Shown piece by piece: positions 19,836 through 32,700 of a stretch of DNA of 64,000 bases. The notes beneath the pieces were generated by a model, which saw nothing but the letters and a program-made list of their open reading frames with translations, was not told the DNA's origin and ran no database searches. Origin of the DNA: Holacanthus passer (Eukaryota; Chordata; Actinopteri; Pomacanthidae); contig JAFREQ010000040.1 of the NCBI GenBank assembly GCA_025331565.1, forward strand, positions 4,265,001 to 4,329,000, written 5' to 3'. Position numbers and translations under genes: made by a program. Each line of letters starts with the position of its first letter. Position 1 is the stretch's first letter.

Positions 19836-21448
19836 TAAAGAAATCATTTCCATTTGAATTGACACCCCAGCATAAAGGAATCACACTGATACAGGGTAAG
19901 TGTGTATTTAAGTATATTTCTCCATGTGTCTATTTGCATGGAGTGTGTTTATGGCTCTCTACATCTGCGCTGAGTGTCTCTTACAGATGGTGGCGGCAAA
20001 CCCCTGGCGGGAAAACTCGACAGGGAATGTTTTCCATCCCTAAGATGGGCAGATTTGTGTGGGGGGACACTGACTCTGCGTAAATCACATGTGGAGGGGA
20101 GATAAGTGGGCAGCTAGGCCAGCCTGGATGGATGGCTTCAGCCAAAAATACTATGCGCTGTGCCCCACAGGGGACGGACCCTGAATAAATCTGTATGTGT
20201 TCAGACAAAATAACGTGAATGCCTTAGGATGTATTACAGCTCAATATCACAAACGACAAAAAATGACCATGAAGTTGAATGTGATGGAGATTGCAAGAGC
20301 TGTGATTGGCCAGCTTGGGCTACTTTTATTTTGTCCTAGAAGTGATGACTTTTTTTAGGGATTATTTTTTGTCATTTTGTCAAAACTGAACCAGAGACAT
20401 AAACCACAAATTGTCATTTTTACACCTCAGTGTTTCTATGGATTAAACAAACAAGATATAACATGTTAATTAGTGAGATTTAGACGAGCGGGAAGGCAGA
20501 TTGTTTCCTTTGGCCAGAACCAGCTGAGATAAGCTAAACTAACTAACCTATTCCTCTGAAGTCCCGTCTATTTGTCCGTTGGGTGCATGTTTGTATGAAA
20601 CTCCTCACACACCCAAACTTTACGTGCATACACTCCTGGATGTTTATGCTTGCAGATTCAAGAGTGTTTATTGCTCCCATGAATCCAAAAGCTCTTAATA
20701 GAGATGGCACTGAAGATCAAGGATTCAAAGGGCTTTCTCACTACTTTTCTCCATCCATGGTGGGGGGGCGTTCTGATGCAACGTCCTGTTTTCTCAATCA
20801 GGAGTGACGCCAGAGGCCAAGGAGCATGCCCGAAAAACATCCAGGATGAGTACACCAGCTATTAAACTCTGGTCCCAGGACACTCAGGGATGACTCATAC
20901 TGTCAACCCTGCGTTCCTCCTCTCCTCCTCCTCCACATAGCTGTTGCTTAAAAGAAGCATCGTCACCATGAAAGGGACCAATTACAACTTTTTATGACCC
21001 GAAAAATTCTATTCTATTCTTCTGGGGAGGCAATTTTTTAAGGGAAATGAGTTCATGCAGCGCCTAGATACACACAAGGAAAATGATCCATTTGGAGGCG
21101 AAAAGGGATTCCTCCGAGTTATTTTGTGGTTGTGTTTGATTTTGTGCTGCAGCAGTGAACTGTATATGTGCAGTGTGTGTTAGTGAAGGAGACCATATGT
21201 GGTAACAGACGGCCAAGCCCAAACAGTTGATAGAGTTCGATCATTACATTATCCTCATGGCCAAAAAGAAGCCAAACTCCAGGATCGCAAGTAACCCCAT
21301 TACACCCACACACACACAGCACACACACACATAGTCACCTTCCTTATGGGGACAAAATGCAAGTCCCAATAATGTAAATCATTTTGGGGTTAGTCTTCAG
21401 GAAATGAATATAAGTCAATGTAATGTCCTCTGAAGTGATGGAAACATG

Positions 21449-21450
21449 GC

Positions 21451-21490
<40 letters not shown>
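21449..21490 (+). repeat. Compound (TG)n(GA)n microsatellite
   Basis: A TG run passes directly into a GA run. It is followed by a GGA-rich stretch to about 21520. Confidence 0.9.
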
Positions 21491-22287
21491 GAGGAGGACG
21501 AGGGGAGGAGGAGAGATGGGGAGACTCATTTCTGCTGCAGCTCATTTTCTTGAAATATTTCACATGAATATTGGCAGCAGTTGTGCTGCAGAAGACAAAA
21601 GGAAATGAACCGTGGCTGCTGGAGCCAAAGACAACACACAGTGTGAGAAAGTCTCGCTACAGTTACTGCTCGCAGCACAGTGAGAAACAATCTCAATCTA
21701 AGCCATTAAAAACTGCCTTGGGATATATGAAACACATAGGCAAGAAAATGAGTTGGTGAAAGAATATTTGTGATGTCGCCGGAGAAAAATGAGCTTCTGT
21801 CGTGGTGAACATTAAAGCAAGAAACAAGTAAATTATAGAGCATGAGTTGTGTTCTTACTAAATGACAATGACTCGGGATTGTTTGGTATTGAAATACTCC
21901 ACAGAACTCGACTCTGTTTATCTAACCTCTGTTTCAGTCTTGCTATTTCAGGATTTTTCGTTCAGCCATTTCAGGCCAGAGGAGTAAACATTCCCTAAAA
22001 TGAAACCCACGCTCGGTTATGAACAATAAGGAGGTTAACTGAGAAAATGGATGGGGTGAGATGCAGAGGTGGGTGGGGGGAGGAGAGAGGGTGGGGTCGG
22101 GGTGGGGAGGTGGCGTCTTCCTGTAAATGACACCTCCTCTATGTCGATGGAAGAGCAGAGGGCAACCCTGCGCTGCTGGGCATCGGTTTTCTCCCACAAT
22201 ACATCTTGTTGATGAGAACCATGACTTGAAGTTTCAGGAGAAACAGTTGTGCAGTACAGTAAGCTGACGTCACTGCTTTCACTCTGA

Positions 22288-22315
22288 CTGTGTGTGTGTG
22301 TGTGTGTGTGTGTGT
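22288..22315 (+). repeat. (TG)n microsatellite
   Basis: TG dinucleotide run. Confidence 0.9.
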
Positions 22316-22669
22316 TGTGTACACATGTACACTGTGTGCTTGCATTTAGTGGTGGTTTCTCTGCATATTACTTATTAGTACTCTTGCATTAAAGAGCACA
22401 CCACCAATTTCACACATGGTCTTCATCTTACTGAGTGAAAATAGTTGTATAATGTTTTCTGTAACTCTGGAGGACTTTAGTAGTAAGTTGAATAATCTCA
22501 ATTTGGATTTGGAGACAACACATTTAGCAAAAAGCCTGCGTTCCAAAGGATTTATAAGATGATCTTGTTTACCCAGGTAGATGGGGTGGGCTGACTACAT
22601 CTGTCAGACAAATGTAATAGAGTAAAAGGAACTATATTTCCCTCTGAAATGCAATACAGTGAGAGAATA

Positions 22670-22990
22670 TAACCCTGATTCAAAAAAAGTTGGGACACCG
22701 ATAAAACATAGATAAAACTAACTTGATTACTGCCGGATACATGTTTCAAACAAGTTGGGACAGGAGCAACAAAAGACTGTGAAAGTTGTGGACTGATCCA
22801 AAAACACCTGTTTGGATCATTCCACAGGTAAACAGGTTCATTGGTAACAGGTGATAGGATCATGATTGGGTATGAAAGGTTCATCCTGGAAGGACTCAGT
22901 CATTCACAAGCAAGGATGGAGAGAGGTTCAACACCTTATCAAACACATGATTGTATGAAGGAGATTAATACATGAGCTTGGGAACATCCG
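22670..22990 (+). mobile_element. Truncated copy of family A element
   Basis: Begins AACCCTGATTCAAAAAAAG then TTGGGACA, then shares ACAAGTTGGGACAGGAGC and CACCTGTTTGGATCATTCC with 11135-11660. It lacks part of the left internal region and the right terminal repeat. Confidence 0.75.
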
Positions 22991-22994
22991 TTTA

Positions 22995-23150
22995 TAGTCA
23001 CACATCGTCCCAGGTACCTCAAGTAGCACAAAGTAGAAATACTCAAGAAATGCCTCAAAACTGTATTTAAAGGAATAGTCCAACTTGTTTGCTCTTCCTA
23101 AGAGTTAGATGAGAAGATTGATCCCACTCTCATCTCAGCTCCTCACACGC
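22995..23150 (+). repeat. Dispersed repeat, family F plus TTAAAGGAATAGT block
   Basis: Contains AAATACTCAAGAAATGCC and TTTAAAGGAATAGTCCAAC, then GTTAGATGAGAAGATTGATC. Related to the repeat at 35605-36345. Confidence 0.6.
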
Positions 23151-23984
23151 AGGTCACTCACAGTACGTTTCAGAGGCTGATCTCAGCTAAGCTCGGAGAG
23201 AGAGTCGAGGCTCCAGGACGAAGAGGGAGAGGCTGTCTTACTGTCAAAACAATCCACTCCAATCAACAGAGGCCACTTCTGCCCTCTGCCTCTCCCCCAG
23301 ACTCTCTCATTCCTCCACTAAAGACCTTTAATCCTTTTCTCTGGACCTCTGTCTCTTCTGCCAAGATCCCTCACTACTCATACATACCATTTACAGTAAT
23401 TGATCTTCTTATCTTAGTCCAATAGTAAGATAAGTTTCAGTTCTCATTTACATTCTTATATCACCAAACACACTCACCAGTACTTCCATTATTATATTAC
23501 TTCCATTATTATGGAGCCCAGGGATATGGGTCTGAGAGTCCCAAATAATATTTCAGTGACAAGATAATAATAATGGAGGAGAGTGAAAGAGAGGGAATGG
23601 ATTTATTCAGAGAGTTTTCAGTAAGTGTCTGGGTAGCACAGAGAAGAAATATTAAGTAAAGAAGAGGAGGTGATCGGAGTGTAAGTGTGATTATTAATTA
23701 CTCCAAAGCATGTTAACATGGGCTTGAGTTAAAAAAGTGTTTGTCCAACAGCTCAGATAATGAGTTCCCGTCTTGCCTTGATAATAGGTTACAAAGTGCA
23801 TGATGGAAGAGACTGTATTAAAGCTGAGAGTGAATCCTGACGGTCAGCTGTATAATGATGGAAGGTCAAGGCAATTGTCTGTGACAGAGTGATACATTAA
23901 ACCCACAGCTGAGATTTGACATGAATCTTGTTTGACCCGTATGTATAGTTTCTGATTGAGCTTCTTGGTGACATGAATTGATGA

Positions 23985-24175
23985 ATAACACACTTTTATC
24001 TTACTTAAGTATTTCAGTTTTCTGCCACTTTATACTCCGTCTCCACTACAGTTCAGAGGCAACTTTGGACTCTACTATATTTATTCAATTACTTTAGTTA
24101 TTAGATGCTTTATGTTATATTATTATACATTAAGATATGTTAAAATGATGTACACATTAATACATCAATAATCAA
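23985..24175 (+). repeat. Dispersed repeat fragment
   Basis: Contains ACTTAAGTATTTCAGTTTTC, CACTTTATACTCC and TTAGTTATTAGATGC, blocks common in percomorph introns. Possibly the other end of family F. Confidence 0.5.
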
Positions 24176-24199
24176 TCATCGTGTTTTTGAGAGGCTGCC

Positions 24200-24580
24200 T
24201 AAGAGAGAGCCATAAGGAGCCAGAGGACATAACCATAGGAGAAATGAAGAAGCTTTGCGAGGACACTGATTAGAAAAGTTGGATGGAGTTTACAGAGAGC
24301 GAACCTCCAGGATTGCACTGCGGGTGCCCTCTGGGTGCTGCCTGACAGTTGGTTGTCTCGAGGCAGAAAAAGACTCTTGGCAGTCTGTTCAGGAGTAAAC
24401 GTGGTCTTGTCAGCGGTGATGGAGAGGCCTTGCAGAGGGCAGGACTTTCCAGGGAAAAAAAAAAAGCAGCGCAGCATTGTTGAGACTAAGTTTGAGGTGG
24501 TGGGCAGACATCCAACTGGAGATGTCAGCAGGGCTAGTAGAGATGCGTGCCTCAACCTGAGCGTCAGAGGATGGAAAAGA
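24200..24580 (-). mobile_element. Degraded LINE reverse-transcriptase fragment (L2/Maui-like)
   Basis: Read on the - strand, one frame gives QVEARISTSPADISSW and MSAHHLKLSLNNAALL. After a frameshift another frame gives a GLSITADKTTFTPEQTAK-type block. This pattern (DISSWM.AHHLKLN...ELLF) is typical of the C-terminal part of L2/CR1-clade reverse transcriptases in fish. The copy is short, frameshifted and has no full domain, so it is dead. The family name is from memory. Confidence 0.7.
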
Positions 24581-26297
24581 AAAGTTGTCGGTTAATGATA
24601 TAAAAATACGTATACTCTCTTTTACACCAGCTGAAATACTACATTAGGCGAGACGCCCGTTGGAGCAGATTAAGCAGGTATTTTCTTTGGAGAAGAGGTG
24701 AAAATATGGGCTGAGCGTTGTGTGAGAAACAGCAGTGTGGGTCAACAAAAACAGAAAATTCAACCTTTTGTCTCAACCTTGTGCCGGCAAAGTTCTGTGC
24801 TGATTATATTTCATCTAACTATTGATCACAACTATAAAATCTCCTGCAAAATCAACACATAATCTGCGAAAAAGCGCATGTTGAGGCTGTGTTTGGACAT
24901 GTGTGAGCGGAGAATGTGGATAGTCATGAAGAGAAGACAGAAGGAAAAAAAAAAAAGCTGATAGTGGAAACCAATGTAGTGGAATATACAGTGTCAGGAG
25001 GTTTCTCTTGGTTTTAGAGTGATAGCATGCTGGAGAGAGGAGCCAGACTGACTCTATATTTGCTGGGTGTGGCTGCAGGCATGAATCAGTGTGTGTGAAA
25101 ACTATCACTGCACTGGACAAAATCCCCCAAAACATACAGTATGCACAGGGTAAATATGTCTGTAGGGGATGATTCAATACTAAATGGAGAGGAATAAAGG
25201 AGTTTTCATATTTTGTTCATTAGGACAAAAATGGGGATTTTGTGAATTCACTGACTGAAAAACTTCTCATCTTATCATGACTCTCTAGCTGAGGTCACTT
25301 TTTGATGAATGGCTTTAATCAAAAAGTGATTAAAAAGCTATATTTTGATACCACTTCCTGCTGTGAGGCACAATTTTAAGAAGTTGTATAAGTCGCCATG
25401 GTTTAAAGATCAACATTATTTTTTCGATTCTGAGATTATGAAGAATCACTTTTGCACTTTTTCAGTCTCCTTCAGAAAGATGTAAGATGTTTGCTCGGTC
25501 TTTTTTAGCTTTTGAGTTCATTAGGAAGTACTAGCCTCTGGAAAAGGACAGCGGGGAATCTGGACCTAAATCAATTCATCAAGATCTTGTTAATGTTTTG
25601 CAGCTGCAGATTTAATGGGTCACTGTTTAAAAACAACTGAATTAATGTCTTATTAACATTCATCCCTGCAGACTTGATGGCATATTAGAAAGTGAGAAAA
25701 CATTTATTTAGTTATTAACAGGCTTCCAAAATGTATAACTCATCATCACAAAATACAAAGAATTGTATTGTTCTTTTTAATGAGTTATGTACTTATACTT
25801 CCTTAAAGAATTTGTAAATTATTTAACATTAATAAAGCCATTAGTTCGAATCTATTAAACTTTTACTCTACAAAATGTGTATTTTGCAGTAAAGAGTCAA
25901 CAGGTGCATTCTTTTCAGACATTATCTCACAGTAGATTATTTATGATCAAACTCTGACTCAGATTTAGGGGCGTATTAGAAGCTCTGTCTTCCCAGTTTT
26001 TGTGGGCTGACTGTGATATTACTGTAACAGTTAAAAGTCCAGGCTGAAGGTCCACAGCTTAACTTGTGCATTTTTGCACACTCAAGCTTTTGTATCGCGA
26101 GAACAGGGGAAGAAAAAATAGTTTTGGGGAAAGTTGAGCAGAGCAGGGATGAGGAAAGAGCTGTGCTGTGAGGGAGAGACACAGTGAGCTTTGCCATTCT
26201 CATCCTCTGGAATGCATCAGCTCCTCTAACTTATCTGTGCAAAGTCAACACACGACTGGATGCGCAAGAGCAGACTCCAAAAGTTACCATGCGCATC

Positions 26298-26454
26298 TAT
26301 TTATAGCAGCTCAGCGAGAGGTTTTGAGTGACTTTTCCTTCTTCTCCGCACTTTGCTTCCAAACCTTGATTCAGCAATACCTGCAAGGAAGAGTGAAGAA
26401 GTCCTCTGTCGGGTCTGAGGCGAATCTCCTGCTCTGGAGACAAGGTAAAGTCAC
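26298..26454 (+). promoter_or_regulatory. fbn1: Probable fbn1 promoter and 5' noncoding exon
   Basis: A TATA-like motif TATTTATAG (26298-26306) is followed by GC-balanced, TC-rich sequence ending in a strong donor, ACAAG|GTAAAG, at 26454/26455. This fits a short untranslated first exon spliced to the ATG exon. The start site is not observed, so the limits are inferred. Confidence 0.45.
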
Positions 26455-26671
26455 CACTCAGCCGTGCGTAATTGCGCGCTTTATCACTTTTACGCACAAG
26501 TTTTGGCGACTCTGTGTTAGTGATTTTCCAACTTAATGGCAAAGTCAAAACACACCAACTCCTCCTGAGTGCAGCAGAGTTGTTTTTCCTCCTCCTGCAT
26601 CATCTCCTGCACTTTTCTCTGCGCCTTTTCCAAATATTTTTTTTTTTTTTTTTGCCTTTATTGTTTTGCAG
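26455..26671 (+). other. fbn1: fbn1 5' UTR intron (inferred)
   Basis: 217 bp, GT-AG. It ends with a 17-base T run (26637-26653) and GTTTTGCAG. If unspliced, the same bases would be plain 5' UTR. Confidence 0.45.
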
Positions 26672-26767
26672 CTTTGACTCCAGACTGCAGAGGTCGACTC
26701 GGCTGGGAGACTCGTTCAGGAGACTTTTATTCCACCGAGCACTGGAGCTGTAGTCTCGAGGGTGGAC

Positions 26768-26958
26768 ATGCCGGACAGTCAGTGTGGAGGACGGCTGCTG
26801 CAGTTGGCCGTGGCTCTGGTGGCCTTGCTGTCGCTGTGCGCCGCGCTGGGAGACGCTGTAGAGGGGTTGGACACCGGGGACAGCGAGATGATGACCAAGC
26901 CGACCGACTCCAGAGCCAGCAGGGCCAAGAGGAGGGGAGGCACGGATGTCCTCAGAGG
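26768..26958 (+). CDS. fbn1: fbn1 coding exon 1: signal peptide and furin site
   Basis: Encodes MPDSQCGGRL, a hydrophobic core LLQLAVALVALLSLCAALG, an acidic linker and RASRAKRRGG, identical to human at the furin-type cleavage site. Coding length is 191 bp against 164 in human; the extra residues lie in the linker. Donor AGAGG|GTAATG, phase 2 out. Confidence 0.92.
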
Positions 26959-27325
26959 GTAATGTGACTGTGATAATCCTCATTAGTCCACTTTGGGATC
27001 AGCTTCTTCTACTTTCCAATCTGCCAATTTGCCCCTCTTACAACTTTTTATTTAAAATAAGCATCTTTCATTTTTTTGGCTCTGAGCAGGTGTGTTTTCT
27101 CACCTGTAACCTGTTGGTCCCTCATGATCACTGAAGGTCAGAAAACACTTGTGTACATTTTTTTTTTAATAAGCCAGACTGGGACCCATGGGTGACATTG
27201 TCTGTGATGGGAAGTTTGGAGCAAAGTTTAGTAATTAAATACTGGCAAAAATATCACATTCCTGCAGACTGCAATAATAAATTACATCCAAACAAAGGAG
27301 GCCATTGGTCGTGTGTGGCTGTGGC

Positions 27326-27362
<37 letters not shown>

Positions 27363-29670
27363 AACAGCCTAATCCTCTTTCTGGCCAAAAACACCACACC
27401 CCAGTTGTGGATAAATCACATCTGCAGCTGTACACAGTGGGTCACTGCTGGAGAGGTTGTGTGTGCATGTGAATAAGAGAGCGAGAGGAGGGAGAGAGAA
27501 AAAGAAAGACAGCCAGAAGGAAAGCAAGAAAGAAAGGAAAAGAAAGAATGTCTGTGTCCAGTGATGACAGCGAACAGCTGATGAAGGTCACACAGTAGAC
27601 GGTTCAATGAGCGTTCTCCGCAGGCATTTTTATTTGACATGCTTTAAGTTAATTTATCAGAACATCTGGGTTCAGAGGCAGGAAGTGCATACAGGCTGCA
27701 TACTGTGTCACACTGACCTACCACTATAAGAATGTTTCACAGATCCACCGGGCTTCATTATTCACCTCATGGATCTTTTTTTTAATAGTTACAGTATATA
27801 CACTGACCCCTGGGTCAATGCATGCCCAGCAGGGGATCACAAATCTATGTAGGCCTGTCACAGACCTGTAGGTGGCAGGATGGCCCAGCTTCCACGTCAG
27901 ATGAAATAATTTCTTTACAGGTGCATCAAGTTTCTTAAAACACCTTGTGCAGCATCATATTTCCTTCACCAACAATAATTTGTGTTGGGAAGTGCCAAAT
28001 GCTTCATGCCAGGCTGCACCTGACAGCAGCGAGTAGCACCCACCACAGCACAGTCCAGTGGTTTGAGACCCCCACAGTGGGTGGTAAGATGAATCCACAG
28101 GGTCATTAGATAATTGTAGAGATAAGAAATGATCACCTATAATTCGTGCATACTTTATAGTTTTGCCTATTTAGTGCTAAACTCACTAACTCTGTGATTG
28201 AACTCTGCTCACTATGACACCCATGATGAGGGGTCTTTGGATTTGCTTCATAGTGTGGGGTAACAAGCAAAAAAGGTTGGGAACCACTGGCATGACAAAT
28301 GTATATTATACTTTTTTATTTAATAGACATTTTATGCTTTTGTGTTGGGCTGTGAAAATAATAATTGATGCATTTTGGGAGGGGCTAATGCCACAAATGT
28401 CACTGGAATTTTGACTGACATGGAGCATGTGATGACTAAATTTTGATTAGACAACTGGGTCAGGATGCAAATTACCATCCCTGCTGAAGTGTCGGCTACG
28501 TCTGATGAGGTGTTCTGCAGAGGGGGTCAATAAACAGGAGATTAGTTCCTGCAGGATGTGGATCAGAATTGACTGAGTTTCCATTAGTAGAGAGTAAACA
28601 AGGCTCTAAGGATGATCTGTGTGTTGTACAGATCGTAAAGCACAAAGACAAATTAGTGATTGTGGTCTATATAAACATAATAGACTTGACTTGAGAGTGA
28701 TCTGAACATTGTGACGTGGATTATTGACCTACTGATGTTGTATCTTCCACAGACCAAATGTTTGTGGCTCAAGGAACAACGCCTACTGTTGCCCTGGCTG
28801 GAAGACTCTGACTGGAGGGAACCAGTGCATTGTTCGTGAGTATCACCTTCATTTTTCCACTACCGTTGCAAATTCAGGTCAGGCAGAAGTTTGAGCTCCT
28901 CGTCACGAGTCCAGCACCCTGCTATTTTTTCTCAGTCTCAGAGTATTATATACCGTCTGGGATGCAAAGTGATGTGCATGTTGCATTAACTGAAATTTTC
29001 TACTTTGTTGGAAAAAAATCCAACAGGAATGTGGCTCTTGCAGACCAGACTCAGAGTCTGTCATATGAAATCTATAGGTCACACCAACAAGAAACTGTAG
29101 TTTTCAAGTAATGAATAAACATTAATAATGTTGACAGCCAACACTTTCAGACGTTTTGTTGCAGGAGTTTGAGCAGGTTAAAAAGTAAGCTGACACTTAT
29201 GGTGCACTTGTTCAAGTCTACATTACAGTTTGAAAAATTAGATTATTGTAAGATCAATAACTCAGTATATAGGCAAGAAATAATGCAAACATTATCTAAT
29301 GCAAATATCAAAAACCAGTAGATGCTTTCTAAATGTCTATAACAGAAATTTTCTCAATTTATCTTCAGTTCTCAGATGCACCTGTATTTTCTATACAGGT
29401 GTCCATTTTCCTCATTAATGAAACATTATGTCGAAACATTACATTTATGAAACTTTACTCGGGTAAAAACCAAAATATTGCCATTTCATTGTGTAAAACT
29501 GTTTGATCACCCGGTAATTTTACATCAGCAGTGGGTCAGTGTGGCTAATGGTGGTGATGAGCCGTGAACATGACCTAAAAAAAGTGGAACTGGACATTAA
29601 TTTTGGTCCATTTACTTTGGTATTCTGGCAGTGGTTTCTTTTCCTGGTTTCTTTTTTCTTTCTTTGTATT

Positions 29671-29720
<50 letters not shown>

Positions 29721-32700
29721 CCCCCTCAGTAGACAGGAAGGTCTGAGAGGCTGCAGAGTTGTGTGATTGCAGTCTGGCTGGTCGGCTGGCCGGATGCCTA
29801 TCGCAGCTCTAATGACATTGTTTAGCAGTGGGGTTCAGGGAGTAGGGGTCAGTGGCTGGACTCTACCTGATGGGAGCAGGGGGCAGGGGACCATGCCAAC
29901 AACAGTCTGTGGGAAAGAGAGCAACCGAGCAAAAACAGCCGGCACCGACTGAAAACACACGCTGATACACATTTATGGCAACAAAATTCAAAGAAGAAAA
30001 TAGCTCGAGGCCGTTGCCAAGTGGGCTTCTATAACTTAACCATGATGAAAGTTAAATGGAAGATTTGGCCATATTTGGACTGTGGTCTGTTTGAGTTTTG
30101 AAATATTATAGATGAGAGTTCAGTGTGAGGTTTAAATCGTGGCCTAAGCTGCACCAAATGAAATTCTAACCTGAAATTCAAAACCCGGCGCAGACAGGCT
30201 GACAAGCAACAGATACATGACATGAATTTTCTCTCACGAAGACAAATCCAGGCGCCATGAAATGAGCCTTGGACTGCTGTTTTATCTTGCACCTGACAGA
30301 GGATGTTTTTACGTCGTTTGACCGAGTGTCATGTTCCTCTTTGCAGCAATCTGCCGGAGTTCATGTGGAGATGGTTTCTGCTCCAGACCCAACATGTGCA
30401 CCTGCCCCAACGGCCAGATCGCCCCATCCTGTGGATCCAAGTCAGGTTGTTAAACAGCACCTCCCCTTTCCCAAAGAGTGAACTCTTTTGAAGCAGCTGT
30501 CATGAGTTTGATGGATTTTATTATGTAGTGTGCATAGATGGGGGCGGAGGGGGCCATTTACTGGTACTTGGCCAATATATAAACATGTTAATGGTATGAT
30601 TTATGTAAATAGGAGTGATGTTGAAACTAAGTGTTTTTTGGAAAGCACGGCCTTGACCACACCCCTGTCTTTGCATTTTTTAATAATCTTAAGAAAAACA
30701 TTTCACCATGCAGCAACAGTAACGTCAAGCAGTGACAGATGATGGATGACAGAAAATATGCAGTCGTGTCATATTTTTTCCTTTGTAGGATAAAAATTAA
30801 AGAGCATGTAATTGGCTCAGATTTTTTTTTTTAGTTTAGACCATGCTGTGCCGCTTGCATCTTTTTCCTTCTTCTACTCCTCATCATGAGTAATGAGCAC
30901 TAACTAGCATGGTACAAAAATATGAGATACTAAGCCAAATAATCTCTCGAAAACATCCCTTGAAACTGCCTCAAGCAATTGATATATGTTGCAATCACGT
31001 TCTTGCAAATAGCGGTCAATCTCGTGGGTTGGTGTGTGTCCGTGTGTGTGTGTGTGCGTGTGAGTCAACTGGGTGTGTGTGTGCTTTGGAAGACGTCCAC
31101 AGTCAACATCTCTTCCATGTTGTTCTCTCGCAGCTCGGAGCACTTCAACCCAATGTGCTCATCTGTTTGCACACCATAAATTTCTAGGAAAATTATATCT
31201 GAGCATGACTTTCAAGAAACATAGTTCAGAGTGCATCAATGTTGTAAATCTAATCCGCAGTGTATGTTTGTGTACTCTGACTTTAACCCCGAGGTCGCTC
31301 TGTGTATATGTCTGAGTGTGTTTGTGTTGATCTGCCCACAGTCCAGAACTGTAATATTCGGTGTATGAACGGGGGCTCGTGTGCAGAGGACCACTGCCTG
31401 TGTCAGAAAGGCTACGTGGGAAACCACTGCGGTCAACGTAAGGATCATCCTAAAAATACCACTGTGACACACTTGAGCATCATCAGCATATTTTAACATC
31501 ATTTTAGATCCATTGAAAACAAAGATATGTGATATAACCAAGCATTTTTCCCTTTGAGCAGTCAGTTGGCCAAACACCCAAAACCCCATGTTAGTCAAAC
31601 TTATTTGGAAGAGAAAACAAAGGCGACTGCAAAAATTATTAATCAAACTCTTCTACACGTCTATTGCAGTGTACAGACCAACTTCCTGGTTCATTTCTTG
31701 CCTCATCTGATTTCTTTTTAGCAATGCCACCGTGTTACCAGACCTCTGCAATCAATTTAGTCCCTGCAGTGTTATCATAACCAAGACAAACGATGGCCAA
31801 AAAACTGCAAACATAAGCCCCAAGTTGTATAAACCAGAAATGTCCGTTGAATTGTTTGTCACTCACAGTAGTGTCCTCACGTCAATGTTGTGTCATTGTT
31901 TGTTTTTCCTCCCTTTTCTTCTCCAGCGGTTTGTGAAAATGGCTGTCTCAATGGCGGACGGTGTGTGGCTCCCAACAGATGCGTGTGCACCTACGGCTTC
32001 ACCGGGGCTCAGTGTGAGAGAGGTAACGGAAGGTCACGCTGCAGCGCTCAGCGTTTCTCTCGCTCATCTTACATCACGCTGTCTCTGTCACTACTTGATG
32101 TAGTCTTCAAAGCCGCATGTGCTCCTTTGGTGAAAACGTGACTCCATGCTGAATGGTGGTTGTTTTCTGTGACTGAGGACGATTCCTGCTTAGTCATGCC
32201 AGCAGCTCCAGGAATGTGGTTTGTTGTGGAACATTTGCATGTCAAGCTTGAGCTCAGAAATGACCGTTATTTTCCACATCTGCTCCCAAACGACGCTCTG
32301 GGGAATGTAATGTCTTTCTAAATGTGCGCTGTTTGTTAACCGAAGACCTCCCAACCTCCTGTGGTTGCTCTCTGGCACATGTGGCTCCAAAGTATACAAG
32401 CACACGCAAACCGAGGGCGGCCTGCACTGGGTTTGTGACTAAAACATGCACATATACAGAAGTGTGTGTATGTTTTGGGTCTGTCCTGGGGGTCTGTGGT
32501 AGTCATGACCTCCAGAGGTCAAAGTGGTGACCTTGTAAAGCTAATATTTGGATATGCAGCAGAGCTCCTAATTAGTAACGTCCCTTTTAACGAGGCCATG
32601 ATTCAGAGGCCTATCGGTCGAGTCTGGCTGAAGAGTTATCGTTAGGTTTACGTTAGTGTTTCCTTCAACCCTGCAACTAATAAGACACTATCTGGTTGCC

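Larger units (their letters stand above)
14091..26290. other. shc4-fbn1 intergenic region
   Basis: About 12 kb without a convincing coding exon on either strand. It contains a poly-A run (16694-16718), dispersed repeats (about 16915-17072, 19480-19835, 22670-23150, 23985-24175), a LINE fragment (about 24200-24580) and several TG/CA/GA microsatellites. The moderately GC-richer block at about 17730-18200 has no recognised function. CEP152, which I remember between these genes in human, is not visible. Confidence 0.65.

Noticed and set aside
24199..24555. 118-codon open frame on the - strand as a gene
   Set aside because: Part of a frameshifted LINE reverse-transcriptase fragment. No complete domain or splice structure.
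26569..26967. 132-codon and 127-codon frames overlapping fbn1 exon 1
   Set aside because: Shadow frames of the GC-rich signal-peptide exon. The frame from 26768 joins the fibrillin exons and carries the furin site.
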